Assembly (NCBI GenBank): GCA_903825255.1
Contig: CAIJZZ010000038.1
Location: 1 to 47,618, forward strand
Length of the DNA stretch: 47,618 nt
From: an uncultured bacterium
GTDB taxonomy: Bacteria > Patescibacteriota > Minisyncoccia > Phycocordibacterales > UBA9973
Direction of reading: 5' to 3'
In this document: positions 23,947-32,369 of the stretch, one piece after another
Layout: each line of letters starts with the position of its first letter
Position numbering within the stretch: the stretch's first letter is position 1
Translations under genes and position numbers: made by a program
The notes under the pieces: generated by a model
Told to the model about the DNA's origin: nothing
Database searches by the model: none
Seen by the model: only the letters and a program-made list of their open reading frames with translations

Positions 23947-26900
23947 ATGTATCTTTATATAAAAAAAATTTCTCTTTTATTTAAAAAATCAAAAGGGTTT
24001 ACGCTTCTAGAAATACTTTTAGTCTTGGCCATTATTGCGATTTTGACAGCGGTTGTGATTCCGATTTCCCAAACTGTTTTTACTCAAAGTAATTTGACAA
24101 TATCTGCTCAAAATATTCAGTCAGATTTAAATCGTGCTTATACTTATGCTCGAGCTGGTAAAAATGATTCAGATTGGGGAGTACATATAGGATTAAAAGA
24201 GGAAGGAGCAATCTCGAATTGTGGAGGAAATAATGGAGGATTACAATTATTATTAAATTCATCTCGAGAAATATTAAAAACAAAAAAAGCGCTGGCTGCG
24301 CTGGGTCAAGGTGGTGGAATTGGATCCATTAATTCTATTTTTTCTGTGACACTTTTTTCAGGTTCTGAATATGACCCTGCTAATACAAATTGCTTAAATG
24401 AAACATATGATTTGCCTCCTAATATTACCTTAGGCGGTACGTTATCAGGTCAAAATATAAATGGGGATGTTTTTATTTCTGATGTTGTTTTTACTAAAGG
24501 CTCTGGTACGCCAAGTATTCCGAATTTAACTGACACTATTACTCTAACTTCAGAGCAAGGGATTGTAAAAATACTCACAATTAATTCTAAAGGAGTAGTA
24601 AATTTAAAAGATGGAGTAATCACCCCAACTTTTACTTTTGATCCGAATTGGCAAAATAATACTGAGTTAAATCAACCATTTAATATAGCGACCGATTCTA
24701 GTCACAATGTTTATGTAGTTGACCGTTTAAATAATCTCATTCAAAAATTTGATTCCTCAGGAACTTTTATTACAAGTTGGGGTGGTGATGCAGGTATTGG
24801 TAGTTTAAATAGACCACAAGGTATTGCCATTGATTCGGCTAATAATATTTATGTGGTAGATACATTCAATAATCGCATCCAAAAATTTGATTCTTCTGGA
24901 AATTTTATTACTAGCTGGGGTAGTAGTGGAATAGGAGAAGGAGAATTTAGTCGTCCATCAGGAATTGCTATTGATTCAAATAATAATATTTATGTAGGAG
25001 ATTCTGGTAATAATCGCGTCCAAAAATTTGATTCTTCTGGTACATATATTACCCAGTTTAGCTACGGCTGTTTAAGTGATTTAAGGATGAAGAAATTTAA
25101 TTCTTTATTTGCTTTTTTTTCTGAATATAATTTAGGTTTCTTAAATTTTAACATACCTAAAGCCGAGGCATTCTCTGCACTAATTTCCGCTTATGGCAAT
25201 CTAGCACTTGATTCAGCAAATAATGTTTATGTAGTAGCTAGTAGTAGTTGCATTAATAAATTTACTTCTTCCGGAAGTCCATTGGGTGAATTAAATAATT
25301 TAGCTCAAGATGGTGAAGAATCTATTTTATTATCAGGTATTACAATGGACTCTTCAAATAATCTTTATGTAACAGATCTAGCTAATAATAATATTAAAAT
25401 GTTTAGTCCCTCAGGAACTTTTATTACTAGTTGGGGGACTTATGGTTCTGGAGAAAATGAATTTAATTCACCAAGAGGGATTGCTTTTGATCCAGCGAGC
25501 ACAATTTATGTAGCAGACACTGGGAACAATCGTATTCAAAAGTTTACTAAGGGTTCATCTGGTGGATTGCCTATTGGAAATATTAACAATACTTTTACTT
25601 TAACTTATTCTGCGGGAGCAAAGGGTTCTATCTCTGGAACAACTCGACAAACTGTGAATTCAGGGGCAGATGGTATTTCTGTGTTTGCTGTTGCTAATTC
25701 AGGGTATCACTTTATTTCTTGGAGTGATAGTGTCACAGATAATCCTCGTACTGATACAAATGTTAATCATGATATTTCTGTGTCAGCAACTTTTGTTGCT
25801 GATCAACAATTTACTCTTGCTTATACTGCTGGAGCAAATGGTTCTATCTCTGGAACAACTCCACAGACGGTAAATTCTGGAGGAGATGGTACTGCCATTA
25901 CAGCTGTGCCCGATGAAGGTTATCGTTTTGTAAATTGGAGCGATGGGTCAACATCTAATCCCAGGACAGACACAAATATTGTTTCAGATATTTTTGTTGT
26001 TGCAAATTTTTCTCAATACACTAATGCTTATATACAATCAATTACTGCTGCCCTTGTTCCAATATGTCCTTTTGAAACTACTACAATTAGTGCTAATGGG
26101 GTATTAGGTACTAACGCCGTTATGACATGGTGGACTGGCAGTGGAGGAACAGGAACAAATCTAGGGCATCTCAATCCGTTGACTGTAGGTCCTGGAACTT
26201 ATTATGCGAGAGTGACTGCTGATTATGGGGTACCCGTGGAATCATCTATAACCGTTTCAACTAAACCAGCTAATTTGTGTAACCATACTCTCACTTATAC
26301 TGCTGGAGCTAATGGAAGAGTGACTGGCACAACCCCACAAATAGTAACTCATGGCACTGGTGGCACAGCGGTTAATGCTATTCCAGATTCTTGTTATACC
26401 TTCGTTTCTTGGAGTGATGGCTCAACTTCTAACCCCCGCACTGATACAAATGTAGTTGGCAACATTTCAGTTACTGCAAATTTTTCGATGATTAATTCAT
26501 TTGCTGGTGGTTCTGGAACTACAGAAGACCCATTCCAAGTAGCAAATGCAAATCAACTTAATGCCATTAATAATTCATGTTTCTTGCACTTAAAATTCAT
26601 ACAAACTGCCGATATCGATATGAATATCGCACCGTACAATACGGGTGCTGGTTTTACCCCAATTGGTTTTACCCCAATTGAGGGGAGTGTGTATTTTTAT
26701 GGAACTTATAATGGGAATGGTTATAAGATAAGTAATCTTTATATTAATTCTCCCCAAATGTATCCAGTTGGTTTATTTAATGTAATTTCAGGAGCAATGT
26801 TGTCTAATATTAAATTACAAAACGTGGATATTACTGGCTACCAAGATGTAGGCGGATTGGTTGGAATAAACGATTCTTCTTCCTTAATTTCTAATAGTTA

Positions 26901-27321
26901 TTCTACTGGTGTAGTGAGGGGTGGGGTGCAGGTGGGGGGGTTGGTTGGATTGAACCGAGCAACTATTTCGAATAGTTATTCTAGGGTTAATGTAACTGCT
27001 ACCACAAGTGAGAATAGTTATTCTGGTGGATTAATTGGTGGTAGTTACGGTTCATCATCTGTGTCAAATAGTTATTCTACTGGCGTGGTAATTGGAGATG
27101 CTTATTGGGCGCATGGGTTTATCGGAATTAATTCCGGAGGAAGTGCTTCTAATAATTTTTATGACTTAAATACTTCTGGTCATTCAGACGAGTCAGGAGC
27201 AACACCAGAGACGACTTCCTGGATGAAAAATGCTCAGAATTTTATAGATAACGGTTGGAATTTTTCAACGATCTGGGATATTAATGGAGCTATAAATAAT
27301 GGCTACCCATTCTTAAGATAA
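23947..27321 (+). CDS. Giant pilin-like protein with NHL propeller, InlB-like repeats and GLUG motifs
   Basis: The 1124-residue protein starts with a class III prepilin leader: KSKGFTLLEILLVLAIIAIL, with Gly before the cleavage site and Glu at +5. A globular region with paired Cys follows, then six NHL-like units (residues about 235-540), the third and fourth separated by a non-NHL stretch of about 40 residues. Two InlB-type repeats (YTAGANGSISGTTPQTV...) follow, then an Ig-like segment, a third InlB-type repeat, and a C-terminal region with GLUG-like motifs. It is probably a minor pilin carrying an adhesive tip, assembled by PilB and PilC encoded directly upstream. Fusions of this size are far above the normal 150-200 residues for pilins. 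Confidence 0.88.
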   Translation: MYLYIKKISLLFKKSKGFTLLEILLVLAIIAILTAVVIPISQTVFTQSNLTISAQNIQSDLNRAYTYARAGKNDSDWGVHIGLKEEGAISNCGGNNGGLQLLLNSSREILKTKKALAALGQGGGIGSINSIFSVTLFSGSEYDPANTNCLNETYDLPPNITLGGTLSGQNINGDVFISDVVFTKGSGTPSIPNLTDTITLTSEQGIVKILTINSKGVVNLKDGVITPTFTFDPNWQNNTELNQPFNIATDSSHNVYVVDRLNNLIQKFDSSGTFITSWGGDAGIGSLNRPQGIAIDSANNIYVVDTFNNRIQKFDSSGNFITSWGSSGIGEGEFSRPSGIAIDSNNNIYVGDSGNNRVQKFDSSGTYITQFSYGCLSDLRMKKFNSLFAFFSEYNLGFLNFNIPKAEAFSALISAYGNLALDSANNVYVVASSSCINKFTSSGSPLGELNNLAQDGEESILLSGITMDSSNNLYVTDLANNNIKMFSPSGTFITSWGTYGSGENEFNSPRGIAFDPASTIYVADTGNNRIQKFTKGSSGGLPIGNINNTFTLTYSAGAKGSISGTTRQTVNSGADGISVFAVANSGYHFISWSDSVTDNPRTDTNVNHDISVSATFVADQQFTLAYTAGANGSISGTTPQTVNSGGDGTAITAVPDEGYRFVNWSDGSTSNPRTDTNIVSDIFVVANFSQYTNAYIQSITAALVPICPFETTTISANGVLGTNAVMTWWTGSGGTGTNLGHLNPLTVGPGTYYARVTADYGVPVESSITVSTKPANLCNHTLTYTAGANGRVTGTTPQIVTHGTGGTAVNAIPDSCYTFVSWSDGSTSNPRTDTNVVGNISVTANFSMINSFAGGSGTTEDPFQVANANQLNAINNSCFLHLKFIQTADIDMNIAPYNTGAGFTPIGFTPIEGSVYFYGTYNGNGYKISNLYINSPQMYPVGLFNVISGAMLSNIKLQNVDITGYQDVGGLVGINDSSSLISNSYSTGVVRGGVQVGGLVGLNRATISNSYSRVNVTATTSENSYSGGLIGGSYGSSSVSNSYSTGVVIGDAYWAHGFIGINSGGSASNNFYDLNTSGHSDESGATPETTSWMKNAQNFIDNGWNFSTIWDINGAINNGYPFLR

Positions 27322-27384
27322 GTAAAAACAGTTTTTCTTTAAACAGACTTGTCTCAAATTAAAACATAAATTTATCTTTCTTTG

Positions 27385-27433
27385 GTATAACCCTATAGTA
27401 GAACTTTTAAAAAGTTTCACTACGGGGTATAAT
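27385..27433 (+). promoter_or_regulatory. Hairpin-promoter repeat PE-E, copy 1
   Basis: A 49-base sequence starting GTATAACCCTATAGTAGAAC and ending ACTACGGGGTATAAT forms a long imperfect hairpin centred on CTTTTAAAAAG. It differs by one base from 36666-36714. Its last six bases, TATAAT (27428-27433), end 7 bases before the ATG at 27441, so the repeat supplies the -10 box. Confidence 0.75.
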
Positions 27434-27440
27434 TTAACTG

Positions 27441-28793
27441 ATGAATATAAGTCAGCCAAAAAGCAATTCTCAATTTAAGAAAATAAAAAATAATTCAGGT
27501 TTTTTGTTAGTGGAGATTATTTTATCTATCTCCCTTTTTGCGATTGTGGTCTTGGGAGCAGTTACCGGAATCTTATATGCACAGAAAGCCCAAGTAAATG
27601 CCGGTGCGAATAATCGAGCAGTAGCGATAGCGGAAGATTCGCTTGAAATAATACGTAACATTCGCAGTACAATTTTTTCTTCTACAGTACCTAATTGTAG
27701 TCAGGAAAATAGATGTGGCTTACAAAGAGATAATAATACCGGGGCTTGGTCTATTGTAGAGGGGAACGGTGATGATAATTCAGGTTTTCATCGTAGTGTT
27801 TTAATCCAACCAGGAAACATAAATGGAGAATGTGGAGTTAGTTATAATGATATTACAGTTGAGATTTGGCCAAATGGAGTAGACAAAGAACCCGTTTCTC
27901 TTTCTACTCAACTTACAAATTGGAATATTTTGAATAATCCATTTTATACTTTTTCTTTAGCTTGGGGTAGAAATGGTTCTGAGGATGGAAATTTTTCATA
28001 TCCAAAAGGAATTATTGCTGATTCACTTGGTAATATTTATGTAGCAGATTCAGGTAATCATCGTATAGAAAAATTCGATTCCTCTGGAACTTTTATTACT
28101 AAATGGGGAAGTTATGGTTCTGGTGATACTCAATTTATCAATCCATCTGATGTAGCCATTGACTCATCTGATAATGTGTTTGTGTTAGATGGGGGTAACA
28201 GACAAGTTAAAGAATTTGATTCTTCTGGAACTTTTATTACTAAATGGGGAAGTTCTGGTTCTGGTAATGGACAATTTAATAATCCAAAAGGAATAACTAT
28301 TGATTCGTCTGATAATATTTATGTAGCTGATACTGATAACAATCGTATTCAAGAATTTGATTCTTCTGGAACTTTTATTACTAAATGGGGGGGGATCTGG
28401 GGTTATAATAATGGACAATTAAAAAGTCCACAAGGTATTAGTGTTGATTATTCTAATAACATTTATGTAGCAGATTTATATAATTATCGTATTCAAAAAT
28501 TTGATTCTTCAGGAAATTATATTACTCAATGGGGAAGTGGTGGTTCTGGTGATGGACAATTTAATCCGGTTTATGACGTTACTGTTGATTCTTTAGGAAA
28601 TATTTATACTGTTGACGGGAATAATCGTATTCAAAAGTTTGATTCTTCTGGAAACTACATTACTAAATTCGGAGAAAATGGTTCTTGTAATGGGCAATTT
28701 AGTTCCCCCCAAGGTATTTTAGTTACACCTACAGGTGATTTATATATATCAGATACGAATAACCATAGAATTCAAAAATTTATTCCCAAATAA
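27441..28793 (+). CDS. PilV-like minor pilin fused to a six-unit NHL propeller
   Basis: The 450-residue protein has a prepilin leader NNSGFLLVEIILSISLFAIV with the conserved Glu at +5 and the SLEIIRNIRS element typical of PilV. A short pilin-like domain with paired Cys (NCSQENRCG) follows. Residues about 170-450 hold six NHL units of about 47 residues (pattern IYVADSGNHRIEKFDSSGTF), enough for one closed six-bladed propeller. Such propellers bind proteins or glycans. It begins its own transcription unit at the PE-E promoter repeat and is followed after 7 bases by the next pilin-like gene. Confidence 0.88.
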   Translation: MNISQPKSNSQFKKIKNNSGFLLVEIILSISLFAIVVLGAVTGILYAQKAQVNAGANNRAVAIAEDSLEIIRNIRSTIFSSTVPNCSQENRCGLQRDNNTGAWSIVEGNGDDNSGFHRSVLIQPGNINGECGVSYNDITVEIWPNGVDKEPVSLSTQLTNWNILNNPFYTFSLAWGRNGSEDGNFSYPKGIIADSLGNIYVADSGNHRIEKFDSSGTFITKWGSYGSGDTQFINPSDVAIDSSDNVFVLDGGNRQVKEFDSSGTFITKWGSSGSGNGQFNNPKGITIDSSDNIYVADTDNNRIQEFDSSGTFITKWGGIWGYNNGQLKSPQGISVDYSNNIYVADLYNYRIQKFDSSGNYITQWGSGGSGDGQFNPVYDVTVDSLGNIYTVDGNNRIQKFDSSGNYITKFGENGSCNGQFSSPQGILVTPTGDLYISDTNNHRIQKFIPK

Positions 28794-28800
28794 TAATTTT

Positions 28801-31800
28801 ATGAAAATAAATTTTTTACAAAAAAATAAATTAAAAAATATCAAAGGTATCACTCTGATTGAACTTTTACTCTATATTAGCTTAGTAGCTGTGATAATTT
28901 TAACCATTTCTAGTTTTTTTGTTTTAATCCAGAAAGATAATGTTAAAAATCAAGTTATTGCCAGTGTAAATGATGAAGGTAAATTTGTGGTTGATATTAT
29001 AAATCGAGCTATTCGTAATTCAGAGAGTATTACTTCTCCAGCAGTTGGTGCTTCGGGTGATTCCTTGGTGCTTAAAATGTCTGATCTAAATAAAGACCCA
29101 ACGGTTTTTAGTATAGATGAAAATGGTGTTTTGAATATGACAGAAGGGATATCTAATCCTGTATCCATTACAGATAATAAAATATTTTTTAACAAAACTG
29201 GGAATAATTATGCATATGAAAGTACTTTTGGAGTGAATGGTACTGATAATGGTCAGTTTAGTAGTCCTTTCGGTATTGCCTTGGATTCCAATAATAATAT
29301 CTATGTAGTAGATTCAGGCAATGGCCGTATTCAAAAATTTGATTCTTCAGGAAATTATATTACCCAATGGGGGACTTGGGGAAGTGAAAATGGTCAATTT
29401 AATTGGCCATATAGTATCGCTATTGATAAAGCAAATAATGTTTATGTTGGTGACCAATCTAATGGCCGTATTCAAAAATTTGATTCTTCAGGAAATTATA
29501 TTACCCAATGGGGGACTTGGGGAAGTGAAAATGGTCAATTTAGTGATCTAAGATTTATCGCGGTTGATTCTTCTAATAATATTTATGTAGCAGATTCAGG
29601 CAATAATCGTATTCAAAAATTTGATTCTTCAGGAAATTATATTACTCAATGGGGGACTCCAGGTAATGAAAATGGTCAATTTGGTAATCCACAAGGATTA
29701 ACAATTGATTCATCAAATAATGTTTATGTAATTGATAATACTAATCGTATTCAAAAATTTGATTCCTTAGGAAATTATATTTTACAGTGGAACGATAGCG
29801 CTTTAAATAATGATCAAATTAGTAGTCATTTTCAAGGGCCTGAAGGTCTTTCTGTCGATTTATTTAATAATATTTATTTAGCTGATAAAGGAAATAGTCG
29901 TATTATAAAATTTGATTCTTTAGGAAATTATTTAACTCAATTTGGAACTCAAGGATCCGACGATGGGCAATTAAATAATCCAGAAGACTTAGTAGTTGAT
30001 TCAACTGGAAATGTTTATATAGCTGATGCTAATAATAATCGTATTCAGAAGTTTGTTTTGAATATTTTTTATGTCACACCAACGGGTGGTGATAAAAATG
30101 TTTTATTTAATTTTAATCTTAAATCAAATACTACTAATCCGGGTTTTGAATACAATTATAATAAAGATTTTTCTAGTGGTTCGACACTTCGTCCGAATGC
30201 TAATTATTCTTCTAGTGGTGTATACAGTTTGACCTATACACCAGGAGTTAATGGTTCTATTCTTGGTGCTTTACAACAATCAGTCAATTCTGGTTTTAAT
30301 GGTACAGCAGTCACCGCAGTGCCAGATACAGATTACCATTTTCTAAAATGGAGTGATAATTCTACTCAAAACCCACGTACAGATATAAATGTGACACAGG
30401 ATATTTCTGTGATTGCAAATTTTGTTAGTGATCATTTAAATCTAATTTATGTAACAGGTGCGAATGGTTCTGTTACAGGGGATACAAATCAATCTATCTA
30501 TTTTGGTGATAATGGTACGGCAGTGACTGCAGTTCCTGATTTAGGGTATCGTTTTGTCTCTTGGAGTGATGGAACTAATCAGAATCCTCGTACTGATATT
30601 AATGTGCAAGATAATATTTCAGTTACAGCCAATTTTTCTGCTCTTCAATATACTTTAAATTACACATCAGGAGCTCATGGTTACATTAGTGGTACTAGTC
30701 CACAGACTGTTAATTATGGTGCTGACGGTACCACTATGACAGCGAGACCGAATAATGGTTATTACTTTTTAAACTGGAGTGATGGATCAACTTCGAATCC
30801 GAGAATAGACACTAGTGTGATTAGTAATATTTCAGTTACCGCTAATTTTTCAAATCAATATTATTTAACTTATACACCAGGCACCAACGGTACTATCACT
30901 GGAAATACATCTCAAACAGTAAATTATCATAATAACGGTACTGCTGTTACTACTGTGCCAAATTCTGGTTATCACTTTGTAAATTGGAGTGATGGTTCTA
31001 ATTCAAATCCACGTACTGATTATGTTACTAGGGATATTACTGTTACTGCAAATTTTGCCATTAATCAATACACTCTTTTTTACTCTGCTGGTGCTCATGG
31101 TTCTATTAGTGGCACTTCACCTCAAACAGTTAATTACGGCGCTGATGGCGCACCTATTAATGCTGTGCCGAATGCAGGTTATCATTTTGTCTCTTGGAGT
31201 GATGACTCTACTTCTAATCCTCGCACTGATACAAATGTAATTGGTAATATTTCTGTTACTGCTAATTTTACTAATGATTGGGTAGATGTTGGGACTGCCG
31301 GATTTTCAGCAAGTTCAGGTTCATCTAATTCAGGTATATCTTTTGTTCTTGATTCTTTTAATGTGCCATATGTTGTGTACGCAGATAATACAAATTCTTC
31401 TAAAGCCACTGTCATGAAATTCAATGGTTCTTCTTGGGAAAATGTTGGCACACCTGGTATTTCTGATGAAGGAGTAGGTGTTTTATCTCTTCATTTAGAT
31501 TCAAACAATAATCTATATTTAGCATATATCGATTTTGCAAATAATTATAATGTTACTGTCATGAAATTCAATGGTTCTTCTTGGGAAAATGTTGGCACAC
31601 CTGGATTTACAATGTCACCTAATGGAATGGGTTCTTTTGGATTTGCTTTAAGCCCTTCAAATATTCCGTATGTAGTTTATTTAGATGGCTCTAAAGCTAC
31701 AGTTAAAAAATTCAATGGTTCTTCTTGGGAAAATGTTGGTGTAGCTAAGTTTTCACCTGGTGGAATAAATTATCCATCTATTGCTATTGATTCGCTAGGA

Positions 31801-32325
31801 GTTCCTTATGTCGCTTTTGAAGATTTTTATAATAATCAAAAGATTACTGTCATGAAATACAATGGTTCTATTTGGGAAACTGTTGGTAATGCTGGTTTTT
31901 CATTGGGTCAAACAAGTAATTATTTTTCTCGTCTTGCTTTAGATTCTAATAATGTGCCATACGTAGCATACACAAATGATGTAAATGGTTCTAAGACCAC
32001 TGTCATGAAATTCAATGGTTCTTCTTGGGAAAATGTTGGCACTGCTGAATTTTCTGCAGGTTTAGTGGGTTCAAGCATATCTCTTGTTCTTGATTCAAAT
32101 AATATACCGTATTTAGCATATAATGATTCTGCAAATAATTTTAGAGCCGTCGTCATGAAATTCAATGGTTCTTCTTGGGAAAATGTTGGCACGTCTGGTT
32201 TTTCTCCTAGTGTTGCAGATTTTATTTCTCTTGTTTTAGATTCTAATAATACCCCATATGTTGCATATATTGATTTAGCAAACAGTAATAAAATTACAGT
32301 TAAAAAATATATGCCATCCATATAA
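28801..32325 (+). CDS. Giant PilW-like minor pilin with two propellers and InlB-like repeats
   Basis: From ATG 28801 the protein is 1174 residues; an upstream in-frame ATG at 28735 lies inside the previous gene and is rejected. The leader IKGITLIELLLYISLVAVII has the +5 Glu. The layout is a short pilin domain, six NHL units (29221-30060), five InlB-type repeats (30220-31275, pattern YTPGVNGSI...FLKWSDN...DISVIANF), then seven units of about 48 residues built on FNGSSWENVGT plus SLVLDSNNIPYVAY. Seven units suggest a second, seven-bladed propeller. The domain order gives a membrane-anchored stalk with two binding heads. No catalytic motif was seen. Confidence 0.87.
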   Translation: MKINFLQKNKLKNIKGITLIELLLYISLVAVIILTISSFFVLIQKDNVKNQVIASVNDEGKFVVDIINRAIRNSESITSPAVGASGDSLVLKMSDLNKDPTVFSIDENGVLNMTEGISNPVSITDNKIFFNKTGNNYAYESTFGVNGTDNGQFSSPFGIALDSNNNIYVVDSGNGRIQKFDSSGNYITQWGTWGSENGQFNWPYSIAIDKANNVYVGDQSNGRIQKFDSSGNYITQWGTWGSENGQFSDLRFIAVDSSNNIYVADSGNNRIQKFDSSGNYITQWGTPGNENGQFGNPQGLTIDSSNNVYVIDNTNRIQKFDSLGNYILQWNDSALNNDQISSHFQGPEGLSVDLFNNIYLADKGNSRIIKFDSLGNYLTQFGTQGSDDGQLNNPEDLVVDSTGNVYIADANNNRIQKFVLNIFYVTPTGGDKNVLFNFNLKSNTTNPGFEYNYNKDFSSGSTLRPNANYSSSGVYSLTYTPGVNGSILGALQQSVNSGFNGTAVTAVPDTDYHFLKWSDNSTQNPRTDINVTQDISVIANFVSDHLNLIYVTGANGSVTGDTNQSIYFGDNGTAVTAVPDLGYRFVSWSDGTNQNPRTDINVQDNISVTANFSALQYTLNYTSGAHGYISGTSPQTVNYGADGTTMTARPNNGYYFLNWSDGSTSNPRIDTSVISNISVTANFSNQYYLTYTPGTNGTITGNTSQTVNYHNNGTAVTTVPNSGYHFVNWSDGSNSNPRTDYVTRDITVTANFAINQYTLFYSAGAHGSISGTSPQTVNYGADGAPINAVPNAGYHFVSWSDDSTSNPRTDTNVIGNISVTANFTNDWVDVGTAGFSASSGSSNSGISFVLDSFNVPYVVYADNTNSSKATVMKFNGSSWENVGTPGISDEGVGVLSLHLDSNNNLYLAYIDFANNYNVTVMKFNGSSWENVGTPGFTMSPNGMGSFGFALSPSNIPYVVYLDGSKATVKKFNGSSWENVGVAKFSPGGINYPSIAIDSLGVPYVAFEDFYNNQKITVMKYNGSIWETVGNAGFSLGQTSNYFSRLALDSNNVPYVAYTNDVNGSKTTVMKFNGSSWENVGTAEFSAGLVGSSISLVLDSNNIPYLAYNDSANNFRAVVMKFNGSSWENVGTSGFSPSVADFISLVLDSNNTPYVAYIDLANSNKITVKKYMPSI
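29320..29542 (+). repeat. 82-bp perfect direct repeat of a propeller blade
   Basis: Bases 29320-29401 and 29461-29542 are identical over 82 bases, offset by 141 bases (47 codons, one NHL blade). Identity at third positions indicates recent blade duplication or gene conversion. Shorter exact repeats encoding MKFNGSSWENVG recur at about 31415, 31560, 31995 and 32155. Confidence 0.93.
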
Positions 32326-32369
32326 TATTTTTATAAATTTTTTTCATGTTAAAATAAAAATATATTATT

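Noticed and set aside
28735-28800. Upstream start for the PilW-like giant pilin
   Set aside because: This part overlaps the end of the previous gene in another frame and would bury the prepilin leader. ATG 28801 gives a normal leader.
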